64,000 nt of DNA from Mangrovihabitans endophyticus. Its GTDB lineage: Bacteria; Actinomycetota; Actinomycetes; Mycobacteriales; Micromonosporaceae. A program made the translations under genes and the position numbers. Each line of letters starts with the position of its first letter. The stretch's first letter is position 1. The notes under the pieces are model-generated. The model searched no databases. It was not told the DNA's origin and saw only the letters and a list, made by a program, of their open reading frames with translations. The DNA is taken from contig NZ_BMMX01000002.1 of the NCBI RefSeq assembly GCF_014646155.1, positions 310,001 to 374,000 of the forward strand. The letters run 5' to 3'. Positions 51,294 through 62,800 of this stretch are shown piece by piece.

Positions 51294-51476
51294 TCAGCGG
51301 ATGCTGAGTGGACGCAGATCGGTCCAGACGCTCCGGACGTGTTCAAGGCATTCACTTCGCGTGCCTCGGTGCCCCGTTTCCCGCCACCCATGCGGGATGG
51401 GCAGGAGAGCGGGCCAGACCGAGTACTGTTCCTCGTGGTTGACGACGACGGTGTGTACGGGCTGGTGCTCGATCAT
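51294..51476 (-). CDS. MbtH-like NRPS chaperone
   Basis: The protein has 60 residues from ATG 51476. GGAAAGGAA lies 9 nt upstream; an in-frame ATG 16 codons earlier is less well placed. The family signature is complete: 'VVNHEEQYSVWP' (NxExQxSxWP), 'IPHGWRETGHRGTRSECLEH' and 'WTDLRP'. MbtH proteins bind adenylation domains and are needed for their solubility or activity. With three or four A domains in the operon it could serve any of them. It is placed between the exporter and the standalone A domain. Confidence 0.92.
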   Translation of the reverse strand: MIEHQPVHTVVVNHEEQYSVWPALLPIPHGWRETGHRGTRSECLEHVRSVWTDLRPLSIR

Positions 51477-51534
51477 GGTGGGGTGTTCCTTTCCGTGGAG
51501 GGTGCGATCTCGGGCCGGGCGCAAGGCAAACGGT

Positions 51535-52833
51535 TCATTCGACGACCGGTTCCGGCAGATCGTGTCGAATATGTGCCAGGGTCGAGGTGCCGAGTGGAAT
51601 CAGCGCGAGACACAGTCCCACAGTGGTGATCCAGACGGTGCCGCGCAGGCCGACGGTGGAGCCGAGAATTCCACCGGCGAGCGCGCCGACAGGGGCGACG
51701 CCCATTGCTACAAAACGGTTGGTCGCGGCCACGCGGCCTTGGAGACGATCCGGGGTGATCGACTGGCGGACCGTCAATACCGTCACGGTGTTGGCTACAC
51801 CGAACGAGGCGAACGTAAAATTGATCACCATGAGAGCGCCGACCGTGTAGATCCCCCACGCGCCCAGCAAGGCGATCAGCGGCATGACGGCGTTGGCCAC
51901 CCCGGCGGTCAGCAGCAGAGTTCGGCCGTACCCCAACCGTTTCGGTAGCCTGCCGGCGAACATTGCACCGACCAGGAATCCTGGTCCCAGGGCGGCCATC
52001 ACCAGGCCGATCTCACTCGCCGTCAGTTTCAGGTCGTGCGGCATGTACTGCACGAAGACCACCTGGAACGCGGTGAAGGAAAGGTTGAAGGCCGCGGCCA
52101 TGAGGCTCATCGAGCGCAGCGGCTCGTTGCGCAACACCAGCTTGAGCCCGTTCCCCATCTGCCGGAGCGTGCCGGCGACACCGCTGCCCGAGGAGTGCTT
52201 GACGATTGTCTCCCGGTGCCTGATCAACCCGACGTTGACCACCGAGAGCACGTAGGAGAGCGATGCGGCGCACACCGCGACCGGCGCGGTCAGCCACTGG
52301 ATCAGCGCACCGCCGAGCGCCGGACCGCCGATGGTGGCCGCCGATTGGGCGCCACCGAGGCGCGAGTTGCCGAGCCCGAGATCCTCCCGTGCGACCAGCC
52401 TCGGCAGGTACGCCTGCGCGGCAACGTCGAACAGTACGGTGCCGCAGCCGGCGAGGAAACCGACGACGTACAGCCAGCTGATACCCAACGCGTGCAGCCA
52501 GTACAGGACGGGAATCATGCCGAGCACCAGCGCCCGGCCCAGATCCGCGGCCACCATGAGATGTCGGCGTCCCCATCGGTCTACGAGCACGCCGACGAAC
52601 AGCGCCACCAGCAGATAGGGAAGCCGAATGGCGGTGGACAGCAGTCCGACCTGTTGCGACGTGGCGTGCAACGCGAACACCGCGGTCAGTGGCAGGGCCA
52701 GTTCTGCGATCTGGACCCCGAACAATGACGAGGTCTGGCCGATCCACAGCTTGGTGAAGTTGGTGTTCGTCCACAGACTGCGGCGTGCCCGGGGTGTCTG
52801 ACCTGGTACTCGGTGTGCGGCAGTGGATGACAT
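51535..52833 (-). CDS. MFS exporter (EntS/NRPS-cluster type)
   Basis: The 432-residue protein's ATG 52833 has GGAAG 4-8 nt upstream; the longer in-frame leader is Ser/Arg-rich and rejected. About twelve hydrophobic helices are visible, beginning 'LWIGQTSSLFGVQIAELALP'. The loop 'GVLVDRWGRRHLMVAADLG' is the conserved MFS loop 2-3 motif (GxLxDRxGRR). The family includes enterobactin exporters and other MFS-3-type (PF05977) drug/siderophore pumps. Its location inside the NRPS operon argues that it exports the peptide product and so gives self-protection. Confidence 0.88.
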   Translation of the reverse strand: MSSTAAHRVPGQTPRARRSLWTNTNFTKLWIGQTSSLFGVQIAELALPLTAVFALHATSQQVGLLSTAIRLPYLLVALFVGVLVDRWGRRHLMVAADLGRALVLGMIPVLYWLHALGISWLYVVGFLAGCGTVLFDVAAQAYLPRLVAREDLGLGNSRLGGAQSAATIGGPALGGALIQWLTAPVAVCAASLSYVLSVVNVGLIRHRETIVKHSSGSGVAGTLRQMGNGLKLVLRNEPLRSMSLMAAAFNLSFTAFQVVFVQYMPHDLKLTASEIGLVMAALGPGFLVGAMFAGRLPKRLGYGRTLLLTAGVANAVMPLIALLGAWGIYTVGALMVINFTFASFGVANTVTVLTVRQSITPDRLQGRVAATNRFVAMGVAPVGALAGGILGSTVGLRGTVWITTVGLCLALIPLGTSTLAHIRHDLPEPVVE

Positions 52834-52903
52834 GCAGCTTCCTGAGGGTGAGGAGGAGCTGGACGATGGACCTTCGCAGTGCCTGGTTCGGGCGGGTCGC
52901 TCC

Positions 52904-55900
52904 TCAGGGGACCGGGACGCCTGCGGGCCGGCCCGCGAGAGCCGCCTCGATCCGGGACGCCAGCTTTGATGCGTTCGCATCGCGGATCATCGAGAGGTGC
53001 TCCCCCGGTGACTCATCGATCAGCAGCCGGCCGGCGATACGTCGTTTCCACCCGTAGTCCCCTCCGGTGAACGGTCCGCGTTCCGCCCGGATCAACAGCG
53101 CATCTCCCCGGTACGGCTCACGCGGGGTGTCTCGGTAGGTGATCAGGGCGCGGGCATGCCGCTGATACAGCCGGACCAACCGGCGCAATTCTTCGACGCT
53201 GTTCGCGTCGGGGCGCTCATCCGTGGTGCCCCTGGTGAGCCGTACGACGCGGTCAAGCCGCGCGTCCGGATCGAGGGCTTCGAGCTCCGCCTCGGTGATC
53301 GGCAGCTTGTCGGCGAACGCGCCGACAATGGCTGCGGCTTCAGAGGTGATGTATCGCGGTGGCACCGGCTCGTCGATGCTCGCGCTGACGATGACCAGCG
53401 ACCCGACCGGCTCGCCGACGGATTGGAGCTGCCGGGCCATCTCATGGGCGACGATGCCGCCCATGCACCAGCCGCCCAGATGGTACGGCCCCTGCGGCTG
53501 AACGGTACGCAGGTCGGTCAGGTACAACTCGGCGATCGCCTCGATGGTCTGCGGCCTGGGGACCTGCGGACCTGCGTATTCCGGCGCCTGGATCGCATGG
53601 AACGGCCGGTCCGGATCGAGAGCCTCGCAGAGTTCTGCGTAGCTGAACACGCTGCCGCCCAGCGAATGCACGAAGAACAGCGGCGGTTTGCCGCCCGTCG
53701 GCCGCAGCGACAGCACCACGCTGCTCGCGGTTTCTCGCTTGCCGTCGATGATCCGGGCAAGCTCAGCCAGCGTGCCACCCGGCAGAGCGGTGAACGGGAT
53801 GTCTCGCTCGGCCAGCGCCCGGAGTCGCATGATCACGCGCAGCGCCGCCAGCGAGTTGCCGCCGAGTTCGAGGAAGTTGTCCGTAGCACTGATCCGAGCG
53901 AGGCCCAGGACGTCGCGCCAGATCTCGGCGATCGCGCGCTCGGTCGCGGTACGTGGTTCGACGAACGTCTCGGTCGAGGACCGGACCTCCCCCGGCGCCG
54001 GAAGCCGGTTGCGGTCTATCTTGCCGTTCGGAGTCAGCGGGAAGGCATCGAGCACCACGAAGGCTGCGGGAACCATGTACGCCGGCAGTGCGGAGGCGAC
54101 AACGCCGCGCAGTTGCGCCGCGCCCGGCGCAGCACCCTGCGGCGTCACGTAGGCGACCAGTTGCTGCTCCCCTGCCCGGACCTGCCGGGCAATCACCGTC
54201 ACGCCGCCCACGCGCGGGTGGCGGGCCAGAACCGACTCGATCTCACCCAGCTCGATCCGGAAGCCACGGATCTTGACCTGATGGTCGGTGCGGCCGAGGA
54301 AGTCCAGCGCACCCGAAGGCAGCCGGCGCACGACGTCGCCGCAGCGATACATGCGGTCGCCCTCTTGCCCGTACGGATCGGGCAGGAACCGGTCGGCTGT
54401 CAGGTCCGCGCGGCCGAGGTAGCCGCGCGCCAGCCCGACGCCCGCGATGTACAAGTTTCCCGGCACGCCTTCGGGGACCGGGTTGCATGCATCATCCAGG
54501 ACGTAGACCCGGGTGTTGGCGATCGGATGGCCCAAGGTGACCGGATCATCGGGGTTCAGCAGTTGGAGACAGGACCAGATGGTGGTTTCGGTCGGGCCGT
54601 AGGCGTTCCACACCGCAGGGAACCGGCTGGTGAGTTCCGATGCCAGGTCGGCCGGCAGCGCTTCGCCCCCGGTAATCACCCGCAGCTCCGGGTCTGGCCG
54701 CAGTCCGGCTTCCACGAGCAGGCGCCAGCTCGACGGGGTGGCCTGCATGACGGTCGCGTTGCTGTTCTCCACGAACTCGCGCAGTCGGAGCCCGTCGACC
54801 GCGATGTTGGGCGCGAGAACGAGTTCCGCACCTGTCATCAGGGGCAGATAGACCTCGAGTGCGGAGATGTCGAAGGACAGCGAGGTCACGGCCAGCATCC
54901 GGTCTCGGTGGGTGAATCGCAGATCGCGTTGGACGGACAGGAGCAGGTTCAGCAGTGCCCGGTGCGTGATCTGCACGCCCTTAGGGCGCCCGGTCGAGCC
55001 GGAGGTGTAGATGACGTACGCGAGGTGTTCCGGTGTGACGGCGAGCGGAGGTTCGTGGTCCGGGTACCCGTCGTCGGCGACGCCCACGGTGAGCACCGGC
55101 ACGGCACCGCGTTCGAGTGCTCCGGTCAGCTCCGGCTCGGACAGCAACACCGCGACGCGGGCGTCGTCCACCATGTACTGAAGGCGGTCCTTCGGGTATT
55201 CCGGGTCCAGTGGCACGTAGGCGCCCCCGGCCTTGAGCACCGCGAGAAGGCCGATGATCAGCTCGGCGGACCGGTGGAGATGCACGCCGACCAGGATGTC
55301 CGGCCCGACGCCGAGGTCACGCAGACGCCAGGCCAGGCGGTTTGACCGAGCGTGTAGCTCGCCGAAGGTGAGTTCCCCTTCGTCGGTGCGAAGGGCGATG
55401 GATTCGGCGCGGATGGCCACCTGCTCGGAGAGAAGTTCGGGCAGCGTGCGGGCGGGAAGGTCCAGCGCGGTGTCGTTCCAGCGCCGCACCAGCCGGTGAA
55501 CCTGCTCGGCGCCGAGCAGGTCGGTGGCCATTGCCGAGGCGTTCGGCGCGGCGGTCAGCGCGGTGAACGCTGCCGCGTAGTAACCACCGATCTCGACGAT
55601 CCGCTGTTCGGTGAAGACGGCCCGGTCGAAGTTGATGCGCAGCCGCAGGTCGCCCGTGCTCGGATCGGTGCCGAAGTTGGCGGTGAACGGAAAGCTGGTC
55701 TGCTCGAAGAAGTCTTCGGAAACGATCGTGATCTGGTCTAGCTGCATGTGGTAGCTGCGGAAGTTGCGGTGATCCACCACCGTTTCGAAGAACTCGCGCC
55801 GCCGCGAGTCCTGCAACATCTGAGCCATCGGGTAGCGGCGGTACGGCAGCGCCTCGCTCTCCTGGTGGTGAATCCGCTGTGCCAACTCGATCCAGCTCGC

Positions 55901-56827
55901 TTCGGCGACCTCGGCCACCAACGGGAGGGTGTTGAGGAAAAGGCCGACCGTCTCGTCTCCGTCCGGGGTCTCCGGGCGGCCGTTGCTCACCCGGCCGGTG
56001 ACCACCCGGCTGCGCCCCGACAACAATGCCAGAACCCTGGCGTGGGCGGCGAACATGACCGCCTTGACGGGAACCTTCGCGCGCGCCGCCACCGAGCGCA
56101 GTTTGACTGCGAGTCCGTCCGGCAGCGGGACTTCGTGCACCTGTGCCTGACGTTGAGCGGTGAGACTGAGTCCACCCTCTCGGAAAAGTCCGGTGAACTC
56201 GGTGTCGGCCACCGTGTGGACCCAGTAGTCGCGGGCCTGCGCACTGGCGAGCGCTTCCCGTTCCAGGCTCACGTAGTCCCGGAATCGGGTGACCGGTGTG
56301 CTGGGCGGGGCGTCACGGCCGGCCAGCAAGGCGTCGTATCCGGCGAGCAGATGAGAGGTGACCAGTGACAGGCTCCAGCCGTCCAGGATGGCGTGGTGGA
56401 AGCTGATGCCGATCTGAAAGTCCGTGTCGCTGAACACATGGGCGTTCAGCCTGAGCAGAGGCGGTTTTGTCAGGTCGAAGGGGGTGACCTTCTCCCGTGC
56501 GGCCCATTGCGCGACCCGGCGCCGCTGCTGCGTCTCGGGCAGCTCACGCAGGTCGTCCACCGTGAGGGGTGTCGGCGCCGAGGCATGCACCAGTTGCATG
56601 GGCTCGCTGAAGCCCGCCAGGTCAACGCTGCTGCGCAAGATGTCCGAGCCTTGCACGACGCGCGCCAGGATCGTGCGCAACGCCGTCTCGTCGAAGTGCC
56701 CGGCCAGCCGGATGGTGGAGACGTCGTGATACGTAGGTGTGTCCGGATCCTCCAAGCTGTGGTACAGCATCCCGGCCTGGAGCCGTGTCAGCGGATAGGC
56801 ATCGATGATTACAGAGGGGTTCGGCAT
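52904..56827 (-). CDS. NRPS module C-A-T-TE, predicted Gly, thioesterase with Cys nucleophile
   Basis: The protein has 1307 residues. The C domain has 'ISFHHAILDGWSLSLV' (HHxxxDG near 142). The A domain core 'YVIYTSGSTGRPKGVQ' is near 603, and the pocket reads by eye D-I-L-Q-I-G-A-I-W-K, close to the glycine code DILQLGLIWK. The carrier 'FLELGGNSLAALRV' (Ser near 987) is intact. The thioesterase has 'YHLGGWCMGGIVAHEMARQL': residue 1121 is Cys (TGC 53467-53465) where most have Ser. A later 'SPGEHLSMIRD' supplies His. This is the terminal module, releasing the peptide. The first half resembles ordinary extension modules. Confidence 0.92.
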   Translation of the reverse strand: MPNPSVIIDAYPLTRLQAGMLYHSLEDPDTPTYHDVSTIRLAGHFDETALRTILARVVQGSDILRSSVDLAGFSEPMQLVHASAPTPLTVDDLRELPETQQRRRVAQWAAREKVTPFDLTKPPLLRLNAHVFSDTDFQIGISFHHAILDGWSLSLVTSHLLAGYDALLAGRDAPPSTPVTRFRDYVSLEREALASAQARDYWVHTVADTEFTGLFREGGLSLTAQRQAQVHEVPLPDGLAVKLRSVAARAKVPVKAVMFAAHARVLALLSGRSRVVTGRVSNGRPETPDGDETVGLFLNTLPLVAEVAEASWIELAQRIHHQESEALPYRRYPMAQMLQDSRRREFFETVVDHRNFRSYHMQLDQITIVSEDFFEQTSFPFTANFGTDPSTGDLRLRINFDRAVFTEQRIVEIGGYYAAAFTALTAAPNASAMATDLLGAEQVHRLVRRWNDTALDLPARTLPELLSEQVAIRAESIALRTDEGELTFGELHARSNRLAWRLRDLGVGPDILVGVHLHRSAELIIGLLAVLKAGGAYVPLDPEYPKDRLQYMVDDARVAVLLSEPELTGALERGAVPVLTVGVADDGYPDHEPPLAVTPEHLAYVIYTSGSTGRPKGVQITHRALLNLLLSVQRDLRFTHRDRMLAVTSLSFDISALEVYLPLMTGAELVLAPNIAVDGLRLREFVENSNATVMQATPSSWRLLVEAGLRPDPELRVITGGEALPADLASELTSRFPAVWNAYGPTETTIWSCLQLLNPDDPVTLGHPIANTRVYVLDDACNPVPEGVPGNLYIAGVGLARGYLGRADLTADRFLPDPYGQEGDRMYRCGDVVRRLPSGALDFLGRTDHQVKIRGFRIELGEIESVLARHPRVGGVTVIARQVRAGEQQLVAYVTPQGAAPGAAQLRGVVASALPAYMVPAAFVVLDAFPLTPNGKIDRNRLPAPGEVRSSTETFVEPRTATERAIAEIWRDVLGLARISATDNFLELGGNSLAALRVIMRLRALAERDIPFTALPGGTLAELARIIDGKRETASSVVLSLRPTGGKPPLFFVHSLGGSVFSYAELCEALDPDRPFHAIQAPEYAGPQVPRPQTIEAIAELYLTDLRTVQPQGPYHLGGWCMGGIVAHEMARQLQSVGEPVGSLVIVSASIDEPVPPRYITSEAAAIVGAFADKLPITEAELEALDPDARLDRVVRLTRGTTDERPDANSVEELRRLVRLYQRHARALITYRDTPREPYRGDALLIRAERGPFTGGDYGWKRRIAGRLLIDESPGEHLSMIRDANASKLASRIEAALAGRPAGVPVP

Positions 56828-56886
56828 GTCTTTCCTGTTCTGTCGTTCCCGCTGAAGCAGGCCGGCTCGTTCGAACGCTGAGGCGC

Positions 56887-59800
56887 TCAGAGGCCTTGGC
56901 CGGGCAGTCTGGCGAGATCGTCCGGCGAGAGCAGTCCGAAGGCGGCGAGGGAGACCTGCTGCGCCACGGCTGGGGTGGTGGCTTTCCGTCCGGTTGCGGC
57001 GGGGGAAGCCAGCCAGGCGGCCAGTGATTCGACCGTGGAATGGGTGAACAGTTCGGTCAACGGGAAGTCGAGACCGTGTTCGCGGGCAAGCCCGACGAGC
57101 CGCACCGCGTGCATAGAGTCTCCGCCCAACGCGAAGAAGTTGTCGGTGACGCCGATCTGATCGAGACCCAGCACGCCCTGCCAGAGGCCCACCAGCCGGC
57201 GTTCGATATCCGTGCGCGGCGGGAGGTGTTCGATGCCGGCGGAACCGTGACGTCCGGGTGCCGGCAGGGAGCGCCGGTCCAGCTTGCCGTTCGGGCCGAG
57301 CGGCAGCGCGTCGAGCACCACGAAGGCGTTGGGCAGCATGTGCTCGGGCAGTGTCCGGCCGAGCGCCGTGCGCAGAGTCGCCGGATCAGGAGAGCCGCCT
57401 TCCACGGCGGTGAGGTAGGCGACGATCCGGCGGTCGCCCGGCTCGTCCTCGCGCACCACGACCACGGCGTGCCCGACGTCGGGGTGGCCGGCGAGGGCTG
57501 CCTCGATCTCGCCCAGCTCGATCCGGAAGCCGCGAACCTTGACCTGGTCATCGATGCGGCCGAGATAGTCCAGCGTGCCGTCGGGCCGCCAGCGGGCCAG
57601 ATCGCCGGTCCGGTAGAGACGGCCGCCGTGGACGGCGAACGGGTCGGGGACGAATCTGTCGGCGGTCATTTCCGGTTGGCCGCCGTACGCCCTGGCCAGC
57701 TGGACCCCACCGACATGGAGTTCGCCGGGCACCCCGACCGGAGTGGGTGTCATCTGGCCGTCCAGCACGTAGACCTGGGTGTTGGCGATCGGGGCGCCGA
57801 TCGGCACGCCGGCTTCGGCCCAGTCCGGTCGGCTGGACCAGCGGGTCACGTCGACGGAAGTCTCGGTCGGGCCGTACAAATTCTCCAGCTTGGCCGCGAG
57901 CATGCCGTGGAACGTGCGTGCCAGTTCCGCGGGGAGCGCCTCTCCGCTGCACACCACGAGCCGCAACGACGTGCATCGCGCCGCCGGTGCGGCCGACAGG
58001 AAGAGCTTCAGCATGGGTGGCACGAAGTGGCAGACCGTGACGTGCTCCCTGCGGATGAGCTCCGCCAGGTACTCGGGATCGCGGTGGCCGCCGGGTTCGG
58101 CCAGGATCATTCGTGCACCGGTGATCAGCGGCCAGAAGAGCTCCCACACCGACACATCGAAGCTGGTCGGCGTCTTTTGGAGGACCGCGTCCGCCGTGTC
58201 GAGCCGGAAAGCCTCCTGCATCCAGAGCAACCGGTTGACGATTCCCCGATGCGGCACCTGAACGCCCTTCGGCCGTCCCGTCGAGCCGGAGGTATATATC
58301 ATGTACGCTAGGTGCTCCGGGCCGACCAGCGGATCCGGAGGCTGCTCGGGGCGGCCGGCCGCGGTGTCGGGCCGGACCGCGACGACGGTGACGCCGACCG
58401 TGGCGGCCAGTCCGTTCGCCGGTGTCCCCGGCCGGGTGAGCAGGACTCGGGCTTGCGAGTCGCGAAGCATGAATTCCAGTCGTTCTCGCGGATAGCCTGG
58501 GTCCAGGGGCAGATAGGCCCCGCCTGCCTTGAGAATCGCCAGGAGCGCGACCACCATGTCGACCGACCGCTCCATGTGGATGGCAACCACGACATCCGGG
58601 CCGACACCGAGCTCTCGCAGTTCCCAGGCCAGATGGTTGGCCCGCAGATGCAGGCCGGCCCCGTCGAGCTGGTCGTTGCCGCAGCGCACGGCGACACTGG
58701 TGGCACCGCTCCGCGGAGGCTTCTTCAGGAGTGAGGTCAGCGTCCACTCCGTCGGATACGCGGCGTGCGTGGCGTTCCACTCGTGCACCACCCGGGCGCG
58801 CTCGTCCGCGCCGAGCAGGTCCACGCTGGCGACGCTGGTCAACGGGTCGGCGGTCACGGCGACCAGCATGTTGGTGAAGTGCCCGGCAATCCGGTCGATG
58901 GTCGTGGGATCAAAGAGCTCGGTGTCGTAGTCGAGCCACCCGATGATCTCCGCGCCGGTGTCCGTCATCTTCAGGTTGAGGTCGAACTGGACGTTCGCTT
59001 CGGAGATCTCGACCTTTTTGCTGATCATTCCTGGCGCCTCGAACGTCGCAGGCCGGATGTTTTGCAGGGCGAAGAGCACCTGGACCAGAGGGCTGCGCGA
59101 TAGGTCGCGGTGGGGCACCAGCTCGGCGACGAGTCTGCCGAAGGGCACTCGCTGGTGGGCAAAGGCCTGCAGTGCGCTGTCGGTGGTGCGCGTGATCAGA
59201 TCGGCGAATCGCGGGTCACCGGTCAGGTCGAGAGGAATCGGTACGGTGTTGAGGAAACAGCCGACCATGTCCTCGAACTCAGCCCGGTCCCGGTTGGCGA
59301 CCGGGCTTGCGATCAGCAGCCGTGTCTGGCCGGTGTGACGGGAGAGAACGGCGCCGAATGCCGACAGCAGTGTCATGAATGGGGTGCTGTCCGCGCCCCG
59401 CGAGAGCGAACGCACCTTCGCCGCCAGACTGGACCCGATCACCAGTCGGTGTCGCGCGCCCCGGTGTGCCTGGATCGCGGGCCGCGGGTGGTCCGTGGGC
59501 AGGTCCACGACGGTCGGTATGCCTTCCAGCCGTCGTGACCACCAGGAAAGCAGATCTGCCAGGGGTTGCCCTTCCGCTGCGGCCCGCTGCCACCGCGCCA
59601 CGTCGGAAAACTGCAGACCGGCGCCGAGATCGGCCAGTTCGCCGTCCAGTAGTGCCCGGTATGCGTGGGACAGATGGTCCAGCAGCACCGCGAAGGACCA
59701 GCCGTCGAAAGCGATGTGATGGATTGTCAGGACAAACAAGTGTTCCTCGTCGGAGACGCGGATCAGCAATGCTCGCAGGGGCGGGCCGACGGCGAGGTCG

Positions 59801-62800
59801 AAGGGCCGCCTGGTCTCTCGCATCGCCTCCTGGATCGCGGCGTCGCCGTGGTCACGCGTTTCGGCCCGGCGCAGGGCCACGCGGAGATCCGCAATCACCT
59901 GTTGTGCCGGAGCATCCCCGACCCGCACGAATCGGCTCCGCAGCACCGCATGTCGGCGCACCACGGCCTCCAACGCCTTCTGCAGGGCGTTCGGATCCAG
60001 CCGACCGCACAGGCGCAAGACCAGGGGCATGTTGTACGCGGCGTCGCCCGGCCGAAGCTGGTCCTCCAGCCACAGTTGTTCCTGCATCCAGGACAACGGT
60101 GCCGACTCGAACCGGTTCGTCCGCGGGACCGGCTTATCGGGTGCTGAGGCGGCCGTCCGCTCGATCAGCCTGGCGAGGGCACCCACGGTGGGATGGTCGA
60201 ACAACTCGCGCAGCGAGAGGTGGACCTGCAGCGACCGGCGGATGCGTACCAGGACCTGGTTCAGCAGCAGGGAATGCCCGCCGAGGGCGAAGAAGTTGTC
60301 CCGGGAACCGATGCGCTTGCGGCCCAGCACCTCTTGCCACACAGCCGCCAGCGTCTCCTCGATGCCGGCTGCCGGCGCGCGGTAGTCCTCGGGGTCGGTC
60401 GCGGATTCCTGGCGGCCCCGTTCGCGGAGGGCCTTCCGGTCGATCTTCTGGTTGACGGTCAGTGGAAACGCATCCAGGATCACGTAGGCGGCGGGAATCT
60501 TGTAGTCGGCCACTTGCTCGGCGAGAGCCGCCCGCAGCCGGTTGAGCTTGAAGCGATCTCCTCCAGTCACCAGATAGCACACCAGTCGGTGGCCTCCCAG
60601 CGCCTGGGTTTGCGCCATGACCGCGACCTGTTTGACGCCCGGATGCCTGGCCACGGCGGCCTCGATCTCCGCCGGCTCGACCCGGAAACCACGCACCTTC
60701 ACCTGACGATCGGCGCGGCCGAGACAGTCCAGCAGACCGTCCGGCCGCAGCCGGGCGAGGTCACCCGTGCGGTAGATCCGGTCCGTGCCCCGGACGGAGA
60801 AGGGATCTGCGGTGAAGCCGCCCTGGTCTGCCGGATCCGCATACCGCGCCAGGTGCGGACTGCGCACGACCAGCTCGCCGATTTCGCCGATCGCCGCCGG
60901 ACGATCTCCGGCCAGAACCAACAACTGAACCTCGTCGACACCAGCACCGAGCGGCACCGGGCCGACGCCGGTTCGGACCGTCTCGCCACTACGCCGCGCT
61001 ACGTGCACGGAGATGGCCTGGGGTGTCTCCGTCGTGCCGTACATGTTCAGCAGGTCGGCCCCGGGGGCGAGCGCCGCCCAGTCTCGCACGGTCCGCCACA
61101 CAAGCGTGTCACCGCCGAAGCCGACCAGCCTCAAGGTGGGCCACTGCGAAATGCCGGCGGTCACGGCGACATCGGCGAGCGTATCGGCGAGCGCCGGTGT
61201 CAGATGAGTGATGGTGATTTCCTGGCGGCGCAGCCACTCGGTCAGGGCCGCAGCGTCGCGGACATCAGCCTCGGGGAAGACGGCCGTGGCTCCGGCCCAG
61301 ATCGGCGCGAGCACATCGCGCAGGAATGGGTCATGGCCGAGTCCTGACAGCACCGCGAAACGGTCGCCGGGGCCTATCGTAAAGGTGCGGGTGTACCAGT
61401 CGAGGAAGTGGACGACGGGGCCGTGGGTGCCGAGGATCTGCCGGGGCGACCCCGTGCTGCCGGAGGTGAAGCCGACGTACATGAGGTCCGACGCCGACCA
61501 GAGGCCGTGGCCGTTCAGTGGTGGACCGTCGTCCTCCATCGTGACCACTGGGCCGGTCATCGTCAGTCCGGTCAGCCGGCCGGGCACCGGCTCGATCCAT
61601 GCCTTCGGCCGCACCTGATCGGCGCGTGCGGCCAGTTCGGCCGCGGGCAGGCCGGTGTCGAAGACAGCGAACGCCGCACCGGCACGCGATGTCGCGAGTA
61701 TGGCGACCACGGTGGAGGGGTCACGAACACCCTGGACCGCCACCACGTCGTCGGCGCCAACGCCCAGGTCGGCGAGTCGGCGCGCCAAGCGCTCAACATG
61801 TTCCGCCAGCTCACGATAGGTCCATCTGCCGGACCGGCCGGCCAGCGCAGTACGGTCCGGGTGATCCTTCGCGTGCTGGCGAAGTCGTTCCAGCACGGAG
61901 CACGGAGCGGTGGCGGTGAGTTCGATCAGGGGGTTGGGAGTGAGGGAGACAGCCCGCCCGGTAGCCAGATCGAATTGCGCGACACGCCGATCAGCGGTCA
62001 CCACCGCCTGACGAAGCACCGCCGCGACCTGCTCCAGGAGGTCGTCGATCCGGTCCGCCGCGTACCGGCTCGCGTCGTAGACAGCTTCCAGGACCAACCG
62101 GGTGTCCTGCGTCGACACGTAGAGCGTCACATCGAACTTGCTATCCGTTTCGGGCATCGGCAAATGCTGCGTCGTGCAGCCGTGCAGTTTGAGCTCGGCG
62201 ACCGGCGGGAGCACATTGAAGAAAACCTGAAAGAGCGGGTTCCGGACCAGGCGGCGCTCCGGTGCCTGGTCTTTGACCAGCGATTGGAAGGGCAGTCGCT
62301 GGTGTGCGAAGGCGTCGAGCGCGCTGCTGCGGACCCGGCCGAGCAGCGTAGCGAAGGACGGGTCGCCGTGAAGGTCGAGCCGCAGGGCAAGCGTGTTGAG
62401 ATAGCAGCCCACTGCTTGTTGATCCGCGACGCGGCGGGTCGACACCGGGGTTCCGACCAGAAAGGACCGCTGGCCGCTCTGACGCGACAGAACCACGCCG
62501 AACGCCGACAACAACGTCATGAAGGCAGTGGCCTCGTGCTGTCGGCCCAGGTCGCGTATGTCAGCGCTGAGTTGCGGATCGAGGAGCATTCGCCGCTGCC
62601 CGCTGGGGTTTCCCGGCTCCCCCGCCCCCTGCTGATCGGTCGGCAGTTCCAACACGCTCGACGCGTCGGCAAGGTAGCCGCGCCACCAGTCCAGCAGTCC
62701 GTCGAGGGCCTCCGGCCTGAGTTCCTCCCGCTCCGCGTCAACGACATCGCCGAACTGCCGTGTTGGTTCACTCATCGTCGGTGCGGCGCCGGAGACCGCG

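Noticed and set aside
53156..55345. Long open frame on the plus strand opposite the C-A-T-TE NRPS
   Set aside because: Antisense to a clearly coding NRPS gene; sequence is low-complexity and matches no family. A by-product of high GC content.
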